51,129 nt of DNA from JBCCMA01 sp045107005 (GCA_045107005.1 JBGCFP010000057.1:1-51129), one strand, 5' to 3'. Shown: positions 41,265-50,543, numbered from the stretch's first letter. Notes: generated from the letters alone by a model not told the origin. Translations and numbers: made by a program.

Positions 41265-42075
41265 TCAGGCCGCGCCGTCGACGCAGATGGAAGACGTGCA
41301 AGGGCGCGTGGACACCCGGCGTATTACGATCAATGCGGCGGGCGTACGCGATCTGCGCCACCCCATCTCATTCATAGACCGGGATGGCGATGTGCAGAAC
41401 ACCGTGGCAACGCTCAATATGTCGGTGTCGGTGCCCCACCACGTTAAAGGCGCCCACATGTCCCGGTTTGTTGAAGCGCTCGGAGATCAGTCCGGCGCGC
41501 TGTCGGTGGCCACCATGGCCGATCTGGCCAACGCAATGACCACGCGGCTTGAGTCAAAACGGGGCGTCATTCGCTTGAGCTTTCCATGGTTCGTCAGCAA
41601 GCGTGCGCCGGTTAGCGGCGTGGTCAGTGTCATGGACTATCAGACGACGCTGGTCGTCACGCAGAACGACCACGATGCCGATGTGCAGCTGACCGTTGCC
41701 GTACCGGCAACCAGCCTCTGTCCGTGCTCGAAGCAAATTTCTGACTACGGCGCGCACAACCAGCGCTCCATGATCACATTGACTGTCGGGCTGGACCCAA
41801 CATGCGATCAGCCACTGTGGATTGAAGATCTGATCGACATCGCCGAGCGCGAAGCATCCAGTCAGGTTTACGGTGTACTAAAACGCCCCGACGAGAAATT
41901 TGTGACCGAGCGTGCTTACGACAATCCGAAGTTTGTCGAAGACATGGTGCGTGATCTGGCGGCGCCGCTGGACGCGGATCCGCGCGTTGCCCGCTACGTG
42001 ATAGACGTTGAGAACTTCGAATCTATTCACAACCACTCGGCGTTCGCCACGGTGGAGTGCGACAAGACTCTCTAG
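41254..42075 (+). CDS. folE2: GTP cyclohydrolase IB
   Basis: Metal-promiscuous type IB enzyme that converts GTP to 7,8-dihydroneopterin triphosphate for folate or queuosine. 273 residues; signatures SLCPCSKQISDYGAHNQRS (C156, C158) and the C-terminal NHSAFATVE. FolE2 is commonly made under zinc limitation or as the only cyclohydrolase. GGAG ten nt before ATG 41254; ATG 41287 is an alternative. No Zur-like site could be identified. Confidence 0.93.
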   Translation: MKTDQAAPSTQMEDVQGRVDTRRITINAAGVRDLRHPISFIDRDGDVQNTVATLNMSVSVPHHVKGAHMSRFVEALGDQSGALSVATMADLANAMTTRLESKRGVIRLSFPWFVSKRAPVSGVVSVMDYQTTLVVTQNDHDADVQLTVAVPATSLCPCSKQISDYGAHNQRSMITLTVGLDPTCDQPLWIEDLIDIAEREASSQVYGVLKRPDEKFVTERAYDNPKFVEDMVRDLAAPLDADPRVARYVIDVENFESIHNHSAFATVECDKTL

Positions 42076-42079
42076 TGCG

Positions 42080-43369
42080 CTATGCGGCGCCGCGTTGTGC
42101 GGCGAATCGCGTGCGGGCTTTTTCAGCTCGCTGCAGACGCTCGATCAGCGAACGCAGGAACGTTTTGGTGAAATGCAGCTGGCAAGCGGTGGACACCTGC
42201 TCCAGCAACGTTGAACTGACGCGCAGCAAAGTCACGTCGTCCTTGGCTTTAATCGTGGCAGTCCTGCGCGCTGCGGTCACGTAGCTCGCTTCGCCAAAGC
42301 AGTCGCCTTTGTTCAGTGCGCCAACCGGCGTGCCGTTGCGGTGCACCTGCACTTGGCCACTGACGATAATGTAGAACCGATCGTCGAGTTCTCCTTCACG
42401 TACGATTTCCTGCGACGGTGCGTATGCGCGCCAGTCGCTGGCGCGCAGAACTTCCCAAATCTCGGCGTGCGAGAAGTCGTGAAAGAACGACAGCTGACGC
42501 AGCTCTTCAAACCGCTCCTGGCGATTAATCTGATCGTCTTCGTTCTTGAGTTCCTGAAACGCCTTGGTCAGTACACCGGCCAGTTCTTTACCGCTGGTGT
42601 AGCGGTCGGCCGGGTCTTTTTGCATCGACTTGGCGACAATCTCTTCGAGAATCTCCGGGACGTTATCGCGCATTGTGTGAATGGGCGGCGGCGTTGCGTA
42701 AACGATTTTATGCAGCAGCTTGGCCAGATTGTCGGCCCGAAACGGACGACGGCCGGTCAGCAGTTCGTACATCACCGCGCCCAATGAGTAAACGTCGGAG
42801 CGATGTGTGATGTCAGCTGACTGCACCTGTTCCGGTGACATGTAGCTCGGCGAACCGGCGATACCGCGAATCTGGGAATGATCGGAATTGGCGTTAATCG
42901 CGATCCCGAAATCCACAATCCGCACGTCGGAATTATTGGTCAACATAATGTTGCTGGGTTTGATGTCGCGATGAACCACGCCGCGGTTGGCCGCATAGTT
43001 CAGCGCCTTCGCGCATTTGAAAATAATCTGTACGACGTCGTTGACGCGCAGCAGATTGTCCGGCTTGCAGTAGGCCGACAGGGTGCGCGCGCCGTGCACG
43101 TGTTCCATGACGACGAAGTAGCGGCCGTTCTCTTCGCCGGCGTCGTAGATCGGCAAAATATTCGGGTGCTGCAACATGCCAACCATGTTGGCCTCATTGA
43201 AAAACATCTTGCGGGCAACCACCGCGTCTTCTTCGCTGGCCGCCTCGTCCTTGTACACTTTGATCGCAACGTCGCGTCCGTAGAAAGGATCGTGCGACAG
43301 ATACACCGTTCCGGTGCTGCCGCGGCCCACTTCCTTGATGATCATGTACTTGCCGATTTTTTCGAGCAT
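42080..43369 (-). CDS. Ser/Thr protein kinase with C-terminal cyclic-nucleotide-binding domain
   Basis: 429 residues. A Hanks-type kinase domain (about 7-270) has an intact ATP loop VGRGSTGTVYL, K37 (VAIKVYK), HRDIKPSN (D135) and DFG (D153), so it should be active. A linker (275-297) leads to a cNMP-binding domain (about 298-395) whose phosphate cassette keeps F358-G-E360 and R369-T-A371, consistent with binding cAMP or a similar ligand. A basic tail follows. No membrane segment, unlike PknB-type kinases. It lies 44 nt after pgpA and could be the last gene of the nrdR-rib-nusB-thiL-pgpA run. Substrates unknown. Confidence 0.9.
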   Translation of the reverse strand: MLEKIGKYMIIKEVGRGSTGTVYLSHDPFYGRDVAIKVYKDEAASEEDAVVARKMFFNEANMVGMLQHPNILPIYDAGEENGRYFVVMEHVHGARTLSAYCKPDNLLRVNDVVQIIFKCAKALNYAANRGVVHRDIKPSNIMLTNNSDVRIVDFGIAINANSDHSQIRGIAGSPSYMSPEQVQSADITHRSDVYSLGAVMYELLTGRRPFRADNLAKLLHKIVYATPPPIHTMRDNVPEILEEIVAKSMQKDPADRYTSGKELAGVLTKAFQELKNEDDQINRQERFEELRQLSFFHDFSHAEIWEVLRASDWRAYAPSQEIVREGELDDRFYIIVSGQVQVHRNGTPVGALNKGDCFGEASYVTAARRTATIKAKDDVTLLRVSSTLLEQVSTACQLHFTKTFLRSLIERLQRAEKARTRFAAQRGAA

Positions 43370-43413
43370 TGGGAACCTGCGTAGCCTGTTGATGGCGGCC
43401 GCGCCGGGAGGAT

Positions 43414-43902
43414 CTAGAGGATCGTGGAGCGCGCGACGGCGAGTGCTAGCGCGGCAAAGACGCCTGCGATAACGTCATCAAGCATAATGCCCAGACCCCC
43501 CGGGATACTGTGATCCATTTCGCGGATTGGCCAGGGTTTCCAGATGTCGAAAAGTCGAAACAATACAAAGCCCAACAGCAACTCCGCGGGCCCCGGCGGG
43601 AACCACAGAAAAGTCACGAAAAGTCCGGCGAATTCGTCCCACACAATGCCCGGATGATCGTGCACGTCGATGCGCCGCGCGGCCTCGCCGCACAACCACA
43701 CACCGATCACGCACAGCAACAGCGTTATGACAACAAAGCCGATCTTGCCAGCGAGGACGGCCGCCATGACCAGCGGCACAGCCACCACCGTGCCTGCCGT
43801 GCCCGGCGCTTTGGGCGACAACCCACTCCCGAATCCAAACGCCAGAAACAGGACCGGGTCCGACGCCAGCTGGCGCCACGCAACGGGTTTCGCACTGCTC
43901 AT
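43414..43902 (-). CDS. pgpA: phosphatidylglycerophosphatase A
   Basis: Removes phosphate from phosphatidylglycerophosphate in the inner membrane. 162 residues with several membrane segments and the family sequence GFGSGLSPKAPGTAGT, WDEFAGLFVT and DDVIAGV. It lies 6 nt after thiL in the standard order. Confidence 0.95.
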   Translation of the reverse strand: MSSAKPVAWRQLASDPVLFLAFGFGSGLSPKAPGTAGTVVAVPLVMAAVLAGKIGFVVITLLLCVIGVWLCGEAARRIDVHDHPGIVWDEFAGLFVTFLWFPPGPAELLLGFVLFRLFDIWKPWPIREMDHSIPGGLGIMLDDVIAGVFAALALAVARSTIL

Positions 43903-43908
43903 GGCTGT

Positions 43909-44859
43909 CTACTCTTCCTGCGTGAAGTGGTCGTAACCCGACAGCGTCCGGGTGACAATTTCGTCGTTGTCTTTGAGCACCAGCGAATCGCCGGCGCGTA
44001 ATCGCCCCACCCGTGTCGCAACGTGATTCTGGTCACGGCACCAGTTCACGAACGCCGCCCGCCGCGCGCGCGGCACGCAGAAACACAGCTCGTAGTCGTC
44101 GCCGCCATTCAGTGCCAGATATTGACGCTCCTGCATATCAAAACTCTCTGACAGCGCTTGCGACAGTGGCAACGCTTCAAGCGCCAGTTCTGCACCACAG
44201 CCGCTGGCGCTCGCGAGGCGGCGCAAATCGACGGCCAGGCCGTCCGAGACGTCAATACACGCCGTCGCCCAGTCGACCAGACTCACGCCCAGATTCACCC
44301 GCGGCGTCGGGTACAGGAATCGGCGCACCAGAGGATGAGAAGAACTGGCTTGCTCGAACAGGCGCAATCCGGCGGCCGCATCGCCGATGTTTCCGCTTAC
44401 CCACACATCGTCATCCACTTGACCGCCGTCTCGCCGCAATGTCCGACTGCCCAGACGCCCGATGGCCTGGACCGCGACGTGCAGCGGGCCGCGCACCGTG
44501 TCACCGCCAATCAACTGTACGTTATGAGCCCGGGCGAGCTCAAAGAACCCGGCGCAAAAATCGGCAAGCCAGTTTTCGTCTGCCGTCGGCAGCGTGAGGG
44601 CAAGCGTGACCCACTGCGGCACAGCGCCCATGGCTGCCACGTCGCTCAGATTGACCGCGAGTGACCGGTGGCCGACGGCTCGGGCTGGCGTGCTTTCTGG
44701 AAAATGAACGCCACTGACCAATGCGTCGACGGTGATCGCCAGGCTGCTGCCATCGGTTTTTACCTGAGCACCGTCGTCGCCGATGCCCAGCACGACGTCG
44801 TCACGAATGGGGGCTTGATCTTTGAAGTAGCGCCGGATTAAGTCGAATTCGCCGGGCAT
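43909..44859 (-). CDS. thiL: thiamine-monophosphate kinase
   Basis: Phosphorylates thiamine monophosphate to the diphosphate. 316 residues; start MPGEFDLIRRYF is typical. Motifs: GIGDDGAQV, TVDALVSGVHF, NLSDVAAMGA, LIGGDT and the late DVSDGLAVDL plus GGDDYELCF. It lies between nusB and pgpA, as is usual. Confidence 0.95.
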   Translation of the reverse strand: MPGEFDLIRRYFKDQAPIRDDVVLGIGDDGAQVKTDGSSLAITVDALVSGVHFPESTPARAVGHRSLAVNLSDVAAMGAVPQWVTLALTLPTADENWLADFCAGFFELARAHNVQLIGGDTVRGPLHVAVQAIGRLGSRTLRRDGGQVDDDVWVSGNIGDAAAGLRLFEQASSSHPLVRRFLYPTPRVNLGVSLVDWATACIDVSDGLAVDLRRLASASGCGAELALEALPLSQALSESFDMQERQYLALNGGDDYELCFCVPRARRAAFVNWCRDQNHVATRVGRLRAGDSLVLKDNDEIVTRTLSGYDHFTQEE

Positions 44860-44872
44860 TGGTCGATCCGGC

Positions 44873-45337
44873 CTACAGGCCGCTCGGGCGCAATGACGCC
44901 GCAAGTTTATCGAGCACGCCGTTCACAAACCGATGGCCGTCGGTTCCGCCAAAACGCTTCGCCACTTCGACCGCTTCGTTAATGACGACGCGAAACGGGA
45001 CATCGATGCACTGCTCAAATTCGATAATGGCGCACCAGATAATGGCGCGCTCGATGGGGTCGAGCTGATCGGCCGGCCGATCCAACGCCGGCGCCAGCAG
45101 CGTGTCGAGCCGCGCGCGGTCTTTGGTCGCGGCACGCATCAACAGTCGATAGTGTTCCGGATCAACCGTCGGGTACTCGTTGCCCTCTTTTTGCTGCGCC
45201 ATGATGTCCTGCACGGGCTGCTCGGTCATCTGCCACTGGTACAGACCCTGCATCGCCAGGCGTCGGGCACGCGACCGCTGCCGAACATGGGCTCGCTTGG
45301 CCTCGGCAGCGCTTGCACCGCCCTTTGGCTTGTTCAT
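44873..45337 (-). CDS. nusB: transcription antitermination factor NusB
   Basis: Binds boxA RNA with NusE (S10) during rRNA transcription. 154 residues with RRLAMQGLYQWQMT and VINEAVEVAKRFGG..FVNGVLD. Its ATG overlaps the ribH stop (ATGA). Confidence 0.95.
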   Translation of the reverse strand: MNKPKGGASAAEAKRAHVRQRSRARRLAMQGLYQWQMTEQPVQDIMAQQKEGNEYPTVDPEHYRLLMRAATKDRARLDTLLAPALDRPADQLDPIERAIIWCAIIEFEQCIDVPFRVVINEAVEVAKRFGGTDGHRFVNGVLDKLAASLRPSGL

Positions 45338-45807
45338 TGGCGAATCTCGCGCGCCAGCGCAATCATCTCGATGACCGCCCGCGTCGCCTCTTCACCTTTG
45401 TTGCCGACGCTGCCACCTGACCGAGCCTTGGCTTGGGCGTGGTCGTTGACGGTGATGACACCGAATCCGACCGGTAGCGAGAAACCCAGTGAGACGTCGC
45501 ACAAGCCGCGCGCCGCCTCGTTACAGACAAAATCGAAATGCGGCGTCTCACCACGGATAACGGCGCCAAGCGCCACGATGCCATCGTAAATGCCGGTCTG
45601 CGCCAGCAGCTTGGCCGCCAACGGCAGTTCGAACGCACCGGGCACGTGGCGGGTGACAATGTCCTCCGCATTCGCCCCGGCGCTGACCAGCGTTCCGTGT
45701 GCGCACTCCAGCATGGGTTCGACGATGTCCTGATTGAAGCGCGCCGCGACCAGCGCCACGCACATCCCCGACGCATCGATCGCAACCGGATCCGGAAAGG
45801 ATTTCAC
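45334..45807 (-). CDS. ribH: 6,7-dimethyl-8-ribityllumazine synthase
   Basis: Penultimate riboflavin step. 157 residues with VALVAARFN, VPGAFELPLAAK, GAVIRGETPHFDFV and the catalytic His of NDHAQAKAR. Starts with GTG overlapping the ribBA stop (GTGA). Confidence 0.95.
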   Translation of the reverse strand: MKSFPDPVAIDASGMCVALVAARFNQDIVEPMLECAHGTLVSAGANAEDIVTRHVPGAFELPLAAKLLAQTGIYDGIVALGAVIRGETPHFDFVCNEAARGLCDVSLGFSLPVGFGVITVNDHAQAKARSGGSVGNKGEEATRAVIEMIALAREIRQ

Positions 45808-46946
45808 GAACGCTCACCTGCCCCGTCGTCAAGATACTCCACCACTTCCAATCCAAAACCGGACAGCGCGCGCATGTCTTTGGGTGCGCTGAGCACGCGC
45901 ATCTTGCTCACGCCGAGGTCACGCAGTATTTGCGCGCCGATTCCGTAAGTACGTAAATCGTTGGAAGCCTCTTCTCCGGTTGGCGTCAGTGGCTTGCGCT
46001 GAAGTTCAGACAACAGCGTGCGCGCGTCGTTCTGACCGCGCAAAATAATCACCACACCGTCACCTTCATCGTGGACTCGCTGCATCGCGCTGCGCAGCGG
46101 CCAGCCCAAACGCGACCACTGCACGCCAACCACGTCGCTCAGCGTGTTTTGTACATGAACGCGAACCAGCGTTGGCTTGCCCGGTTCGGGCGTGCCTTTG
46201 ACCAACGCCAGATGCACGGTGCGGTTAACGTGATCTTCATAGGTGTGCAGCGTGAAGTCGCCCTGCTCGGTCGTGACGTTCTGCGTATCAATCCGTTCGA
46301 CCGATTCTTCCTTGGCCAGACGATAGCTGATCAGATCGGCGATCGTGCCGATTTTCAGATTGTGCTCGTGCGCAAACTTCATCAGTTCGGCGCGCCGCGC
46401 CATGGTGCCGTCTTCGTTGAGAATCTCGACGATCACCGCGGCGGGTGAGTGCCCGGACAGCCTGGCCAGATCACAACCCGCTTCCGTGTGTCCCGCACGC
46501 GTCAGCACGCCGCCGGGCTGCGCCATAATCGGGAATACGTGGCCCGGCTGGCACAAATCCGCCGGTCCCGCGTCCGGTGCGACAGCCGCGGCAATCGTGC
46601 GCGCTCGATCGTGCGCGGAGATGCCGGTGGTGACCCCTTCCGCGGCTTCAATGGACACCGTGAAATTGGTGCTGCCATTCACGTTGGTATCGCTCACCAT
46701 CAACGGCAAACGTAACTGAGCGCAGCGGTCGTTGGTCAGCGTCAGGCAAATCAGACCGCGCCCGTAGCGCGCCATGAAGTTCACGTCTTCGGGCCGGACG
46801 CGCTCGGCCACCATGATCAAATCGCCTTCGTTCTCGCGATCTTCATCGTCGAGCACGATCACCATTTCACCGCTGTTCAATGCGTTGAGCAGATCTTCGG
46901 TGCCGTGAAAACCGCTGGCGGTCGGGTGCGTGTGCAGTGCAGTCAT
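45804..46946 (-). CDS. ribBA: 3,4-dihydroxy-2-butanone-4-phosphate synthase with degenerate RibA-like domain
   Basis: 380 residues. The N-terminal RibB domain (about 15-205) is complete: DDEDRENEGDL, THxEAGCD as HTEAGCDLARLSG and the conserved HDRARTI. The C-terminal half aligns with GTP cyclohydrolase II but the zinc-cysteine region that reads RVHSECLTGD with two further Cys in active enzymes is replaced by RVHVQNTLSDVVGVQWSRLG, with no cysteine. The second activity is therefore probably lost and a separate ribA must exist elsewhere. RibB fused to an inactive RibA-like domain is known in Proteobacteria. ATGA overlap with ribE. Confidence 0.92.
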   Translation of the reverse strand: MTALHTHPTASGFHGTEDLLNALNSGEMVIVLDDEDRENEGDLIMVAERVRPEDVNFMARYGRGLICLTLTNDRCAQLRLPLMVSDTNVNGSTNFTVSIEAAEGVTTGISAHDRARTIAAAVAPDAGPADLCQPGHVFPIMAQPGGVLTRAGHTEAGCDLARLSGHSPAAVIVEILNEDGTMARRAELMKFAHEHNLKIGTIADLISYRLAKEESVERIDTQNVTTEQGDFTLHTYEDHVNRTVHLALVKGTPEPGKPTLVRVHVQNTLSDVVGVQWSRLGWPLRSAMQRVHDEGDGVVIILRGQNDARTLLSELQRKPLTPTGEEASNDLRTYGIGAQILRDLGVSKMRVLSAPKDMRALSGFGLEVVEYLDDGAGERS

Positions 46947-47539
46947 GATTTCACCTCCATCAAGCGCTCAATATAACGCGCAACGAGATCGACTTCGATG
47001 TTGACACGGGAGCCAATCGCGTAGTGGCCAAAGATCGTGTGGGAAAACGTATGCGGCACAATGTTCACGCCAAAATCCGTGTCCGTGACGTCGTTGACCG
47101 TCAGACTGACTCCGTCAATGGTGACGCTACCTTTGCGCGCGATATAGCCATTGAGTGCCGCAGGCGGGGTGATTCGAAAACGCCAGGAATCGCCGTCAGC
47201 CGCGCGCGCTGTGACGGTCGCCACGCCGTCCACGTGACCACTGACCAGATGCCCGCCCAGCGGATCGGCGGCGCGCAAAGCGGGCTCGAGATTCACGGCG
47301 CTCCCAAGCTGCCAATCCCCAAGCGTAGTCGCAGACAGCGTTTCGCCCGACACGTCGGCCACGAATCGGTCGGCGCTGCGCTCGATAACCGTCAGACAGC
47401 AGCCGTTGACGGCGATGCTGTCACCAAGCTGCGCCGATGAAAAATCAAAGGTCTTCGACGCAAACGTCATCCGCCCGTCGCCGTCGTTCATGGCCAGATC
47501 GGCCACTTGCGCCATCGCTTTGATAATGCCAGTGAACAT
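46943..47539 (-). CDS. ribE: riboflavin synthase alpha chain
   Basis: Dismutates two lumazines to riboflavin. 198 residues, two homologous barrels: MFTGIIKAMAQV, NGCCLTV in the first and DGVSLTVND in the second, with GGHLVSGHVDG. Start ATG 47539 is the universal MFTGI. It overlaps ribBA by four bases. Confidence 0.96.
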   Translation of the reverse strand: MFTGIIKAMAQVADLAMNDGDGRMTFASKTFDFSSAQLGDSIAVNGCCLTVIERSADRFVADVSGETLSATTLGDWQLGSAVNLEPALRAADPLGGHLVSGHVDGVATVTARAADGDSWRFRITPPAALNGYIARKGSVTIDGVSLTVNDVTDTDFGVNIVPHTFSHTIFGHYAIGSRVNIEVDLVARYIERLMEVKS

Positions 47540-47571
47540 AATGGGAATCCTGAGTTGAGCCGCGCGGAAAT

Positions 47572-48690
47572 TCAGACCGCTGCGGGCAAAAAAGTAAGTT
47601 TCACGTCGGGCCCAATCTGTTCGCAACCCGTGCGGACGAAATTCTGGCGAGCCAGCATGTCGTCAAGAGCCGACGTGTTGACCAGCGCACGTGCATCGGG
47701 GCCCAACACGCTCGGTGCCACGTACACCACCCACTCATCGACGAGACCGGATTGAAGAAACGCACCGCCAAGCGTCGCCCCGGCCTCGACCAGGACTTCG
47801 TTCATTTGTTGCGCGTTGAGATGTTCGACCACGGCGTGCAAATCCAGACCTTTTTGGGCGGCCGCCACACGCCAGATCTGCGCACCGCGCGCGAGCAGGC
47901 GCGCCGCACGCTGGGCCGCTTCGGCTTCCGGCGGCTCGCGCCCGATGATCAGCTTGTCACCGGGACTCGCAAAAATCTGCGCATCCACGGGGCATCGAAA
48001 CGTCGAATCCACGACCACGACCGCGGGCGCCGTGACCGGCTCGTCGACGCGGGCCGTCATGCGCGGATCGTCGCTTAACACTGTTCCAATGCCGGTCACG
48101 ATGGCAGCGCTGCGCGCACGATAACGCTGTACATCGGCGCGGGCCGCTTCGCCGGTGATCCATTTACTGTCGCCGTTGTTCAGCGCAGTCCGGCCGTCCA
48201 GACTCATCGCAGACTTCAAGCGCAGGAACGGGCGCCCGCGCTCGACGCGAGACAGAAACCCCGGATTGAGCGCGCGGGCCTTGTCTTCGAGCAGACCCAC
48301 CTCCGCAACGATGTCCGCGGCACGCAGTTGCGCCAGCCCCTTCCCCGCCACCGGCGGATTTGGATCTTCCATCGCCGCGACCACGCGCACCACGCCCGCT
48401 TCGATCAACGCTTGTGCACATGGCCCGGTGCGTCCCTGATGCGCACAGGGTTCGAGCGTAACGTAAGCGGTGGCGCCAGCCGCGCTACCCGCGACGCTGC
48501 GCAGGGCTTCGACCTCGGCATGACTCTCGCCAGCACGCGCGTGAAAACCTTCGCCGATCACTCGGCCGTCGCGGGTCAGGACGCAACCGACCCTGGGATT
48601 GGGATCCGCGGTGTAAAGACCTCGTCGGGCGAGATCGAGCGCCCGCAACATCCAGTGGACATCGATGGCCGGGTACGCGTCAGTCTTCAT
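47572..48690 (-). CDS. ribD: bifunctional riboflavin deaminase/reductase
   Basis: Second and third steps of riboflavin synthesis. 372 residues. The deaminase zinc site is H57-A-E59 with C82 and C91 in PCAHQGRTGPC. The reductase part shows RPFLRLKSAMSLDGR and VLVEAGATLGGAFL. Start overlaps the nrdR end by 11 bp. No FMN riboswitch precedes it. Confidence 0.96.
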   Translation of the reverse strand: MKTDAYPAIDVHWMLRALDLARRGLYTADPNPRVGCVLTRDGRVIGEGFHARAGESHAEVEALRSVAGSAAGATAYVTLEPCAHQGRTGPCAQALIEAGVVRVVAAMEDPNPPVAGKGLAQLRAADIVAEVGLLEDKARALNPGFLSRVERGRPFLRLKSAMSLDGRTALNNGDSKWITGEAARADVQRYRARSAAIVTGIGTVLSDDPRMTARVDEPVTAPAVVVVDSTFRCPVDAQIFASPGDKLIIGREPPEAEAAQRAARLLARGAQIWRVAAAQKGLDLHAVVEHLNAQQMNEVLVEAGATLGGAFLQSGLVDEWVVYVAPSVLGPDARALVNTSALDDMLARQNFVRTGCEQIGPDVKLTFLPAAV

Positions 48691-49180
48691 CTTTCAACAG
48701 CGACATCTGCTCACGATCGAGACCGGGCGGCTGCCGCTGCAGGTTCTCGACGGCCTCTTTAAATTCGCTCACATCCTGAAAACGACGGTAGACCGATGCG
48801 AAACGCACGAAGGCCACTTCGTCGAGTTCGCGCAGCGCGGCCATGACCATTTCGCCCAACCGCATGGACGGGATTTCCCGTTCACCGATTGTGCGCAGTT
48901 CGTGGGTGATGCGACTGATGGAGGCTTCGATATCGCTCGCCGAAACAGGCCTTTTCTCCAGCGCCTTGACGATGCCTGAACGCAGCTTGTGCTCGTCGAA
49001 CGGTTCGCGCCGATTGTCACTCTTGACCAAATACGGCATGACCAGTTCGGCACTCTCAAACGTTGTGTATCGCTCCTCGCACTTAGTGCACTCGCGCCGC
49101 CGCCGCACCTGCGTGCCTTGCGCGGCCAATCGAGAGTCGATGACTTTCGTTTCTTCGTGAGAGCAAAACGGACAATGCAC
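48680..49180 (-). CDS. nrdR: transcriptional repressor NrdR
   Basis: Zinc-ribbon/ATP-cone repressor of ribonucleotide reductase genes. 166 residues: C3, C6, C31 and C34 form the zinc ribbon; the ATP-cone starts at VMPYLVKSDNRREPFD. GTG start (MHCPFC). Between glyA and ribD, as is common. Confidence 0.96.
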   Translation of the reverse strand: MHCPFCSHEETKVIDSRLAAQGTQVRRRRECTKCEERYTTFESAELVMPYLVKSDNRREPFDEHKLRSGIVKALEKRPVSASDIEASISRITHELRTIGEREIPSMRLGEMVMAALRELDEVAFVRFASVYRRFQDVSEFKEAVENLQRQPPGLDREQMSLLKDED

Positions 49181-49201
49181 GGCGTGCCACCGATCCAGCG
49201 A

Positions 49202-50455
49202 CTACGCGTAAACCGGGTACTGGCCGCACAACGCTTTAACTTCGTCACGCACGCGCTCGATCGTCGCTGCATCGCCTTTGGCATCGAGGATATCGGCGAT
49301 CCAGTTGCTAACCTGCGCGCATTCGGCTTCATGAAATCCGCGGGTCGTTACCGCCGGCGTACCCAAACGCAAACCACTGGTGACAAACGGCGACCGTGGA
49401 TCGTTGGGCACCGCGTTCTTGTTGACCGTAATGTGCGCTTCGTCGAGCCACGCATCGGCGTCTTTGCCGGTGATGTCCTGTTTGATCAAATCGACGAGAA
49501 ACAGATGGTTGTCGGTGCCGCCAGAAACGATCACGTAGCCGCGGTCGACCAGCGCCTCCGCCATCGCGCGTGCATTCGCTTTGACCTGTTTTTGATAATC
49601 CTTGAACGCTGGGTCCAGCGCCTCCTTGAACGCCACGGCCTTAGCGGCAATCACGTGCATCAGCGGACCGCCCTGCGTACCCGGGAACACCAGGGAATTG
49701 AATTTTTTATGCAGCGCCTCATCGTCGCGCGCCAGGATCAGCCCACCGCGCGGACCGCGCAGCGTCTTGTGCGTGGTCGTCGTGCAGACGTCGGCAATCT
49801 GTACCGGTGACGGGTACTCACCCGCGGCCACCAGGCCAGCAACGTGCGCCATGTCGACCATGAAGTAGGCGCCCACCTCGTCCGCGATCATGCGCATCTT
49901 GCCCCAGTCCATTTCCCGCGAATACGCCGAAAACCCACCGATCAACATTTTCGGTCGGTGCTCGAGGGCCAGTTCACGCATTTGCTTGTAGTCGACCAGG
50001 CCGGTTTGTGGATCGAGACCGTACTGCACCGCGTTGAAAATGCGGCCCGAAAAATTGACCTTGGCGCCGTGGGTCAAATGACCGCCGTGCGCCAGACTCA
50101 TCCCAAGAATGGTGTCACCTGGCGCGAGCAAGGCCAGAAACACCGCAGCGTTGGCTTGTGAGCCCGAATGCGGCTGGACGTTGGCATAGCCCGCACCGAA
50201 CAGCCGCTTGGCGCGCTCGATGGCCAGCGCCTCGGCGACGTCCACGTGCTCGCAGCCGCCGTAGTAGCGCTTGCCCGGGTAGCCCTCGGCGTACTTGTTG
50301 GTCAGCACCGAGCCCTGCACTTCCATGACGCGCGGACTCGCGTAATTCTCCGAGGCGATCAGCTCGATATTTTCTTCCTGACGACGTTTCTCTGCCTCCA
50401 GAGCGTGATAAAGTTCATCGTCGAAACCTGCAACCTGCATTGTGGCGCCAAACAT
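49202..50455 (-). CDS. glyA: serine hydroxymethyltransferase
   Basis: PLP enzyme making glycine and methylene-THF. 417 residues from ATG 50455 (GGAG eight nt upstream), exactly the usual length. PLP lysine in TTTTHKTLRGPRGG; N-terminal ENIELIASENYAS; GGFSAYSREMDW. It starts the glyA-nrdR-rib run and is divergent from ettA. Confidence 0.97.
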   Translation of the reverse strand: MFGATMQVAGFDDELYHALEAEKRRQEENIELIASENYASPRVMEVQGSVLTNKYAEGYPGKRYYGGCEHVDVAEALAIERAKRLFGAGYANVQPHSGSQANAAVFLALLAPGDTILGMSLAHGGHLTHGAKVNFSGRIFNAVQYGLDPQTGLVDYKQMRELALEHRPKMLIGGFSAYSREMDWGKMRMIADEVGAYFMVDMAHVAGLVAAGEYPSPVQIADVCTTTTHKTLRGPRGGLILARDDEALHKKFNSLVFPGTQGGPLMHVIAAKAVAFKEALDPAFKDYQKQVKANARAMAEALVDRGYVIVSGGTDNHLFLVDLIKQDITGKDADAWLDEAHITVNKNAVPNDPRSPFVTSGLRLGTPAVTTRGFHEAECAQVSNWIADILDAKGDAATIERVRDEVKALCGQYPVYA

Positions 50456-50543
50456 GCTCGCGTCTCCGGCCAAATAAAGCGCTGGATTGTAGCGCAAAAG
50501 GCCTGCCGTCGCGCCCATCTTTACCGTTACAAAAAGAGACTCC
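50456..50543. promoter_or_regulatory. divergent intergenic region glyA / ettA
   Basis: 88 bp. TACAAT on the minus strand (within GCGCTACAATCC) could be the glyA -10, but no -35 matches. A weak AAGAGA precedes ettA. No THF or glycine riboswitch fold is recognisable in this short space. Confidence 0.3.

Noticed and set aside
48660..48700. FMN riboswitch before the rib genes
   Set aside because: ribD overlaps nrdR by 11 bp and the other rib genes overlap or nearly abut, leaving no room for the element.
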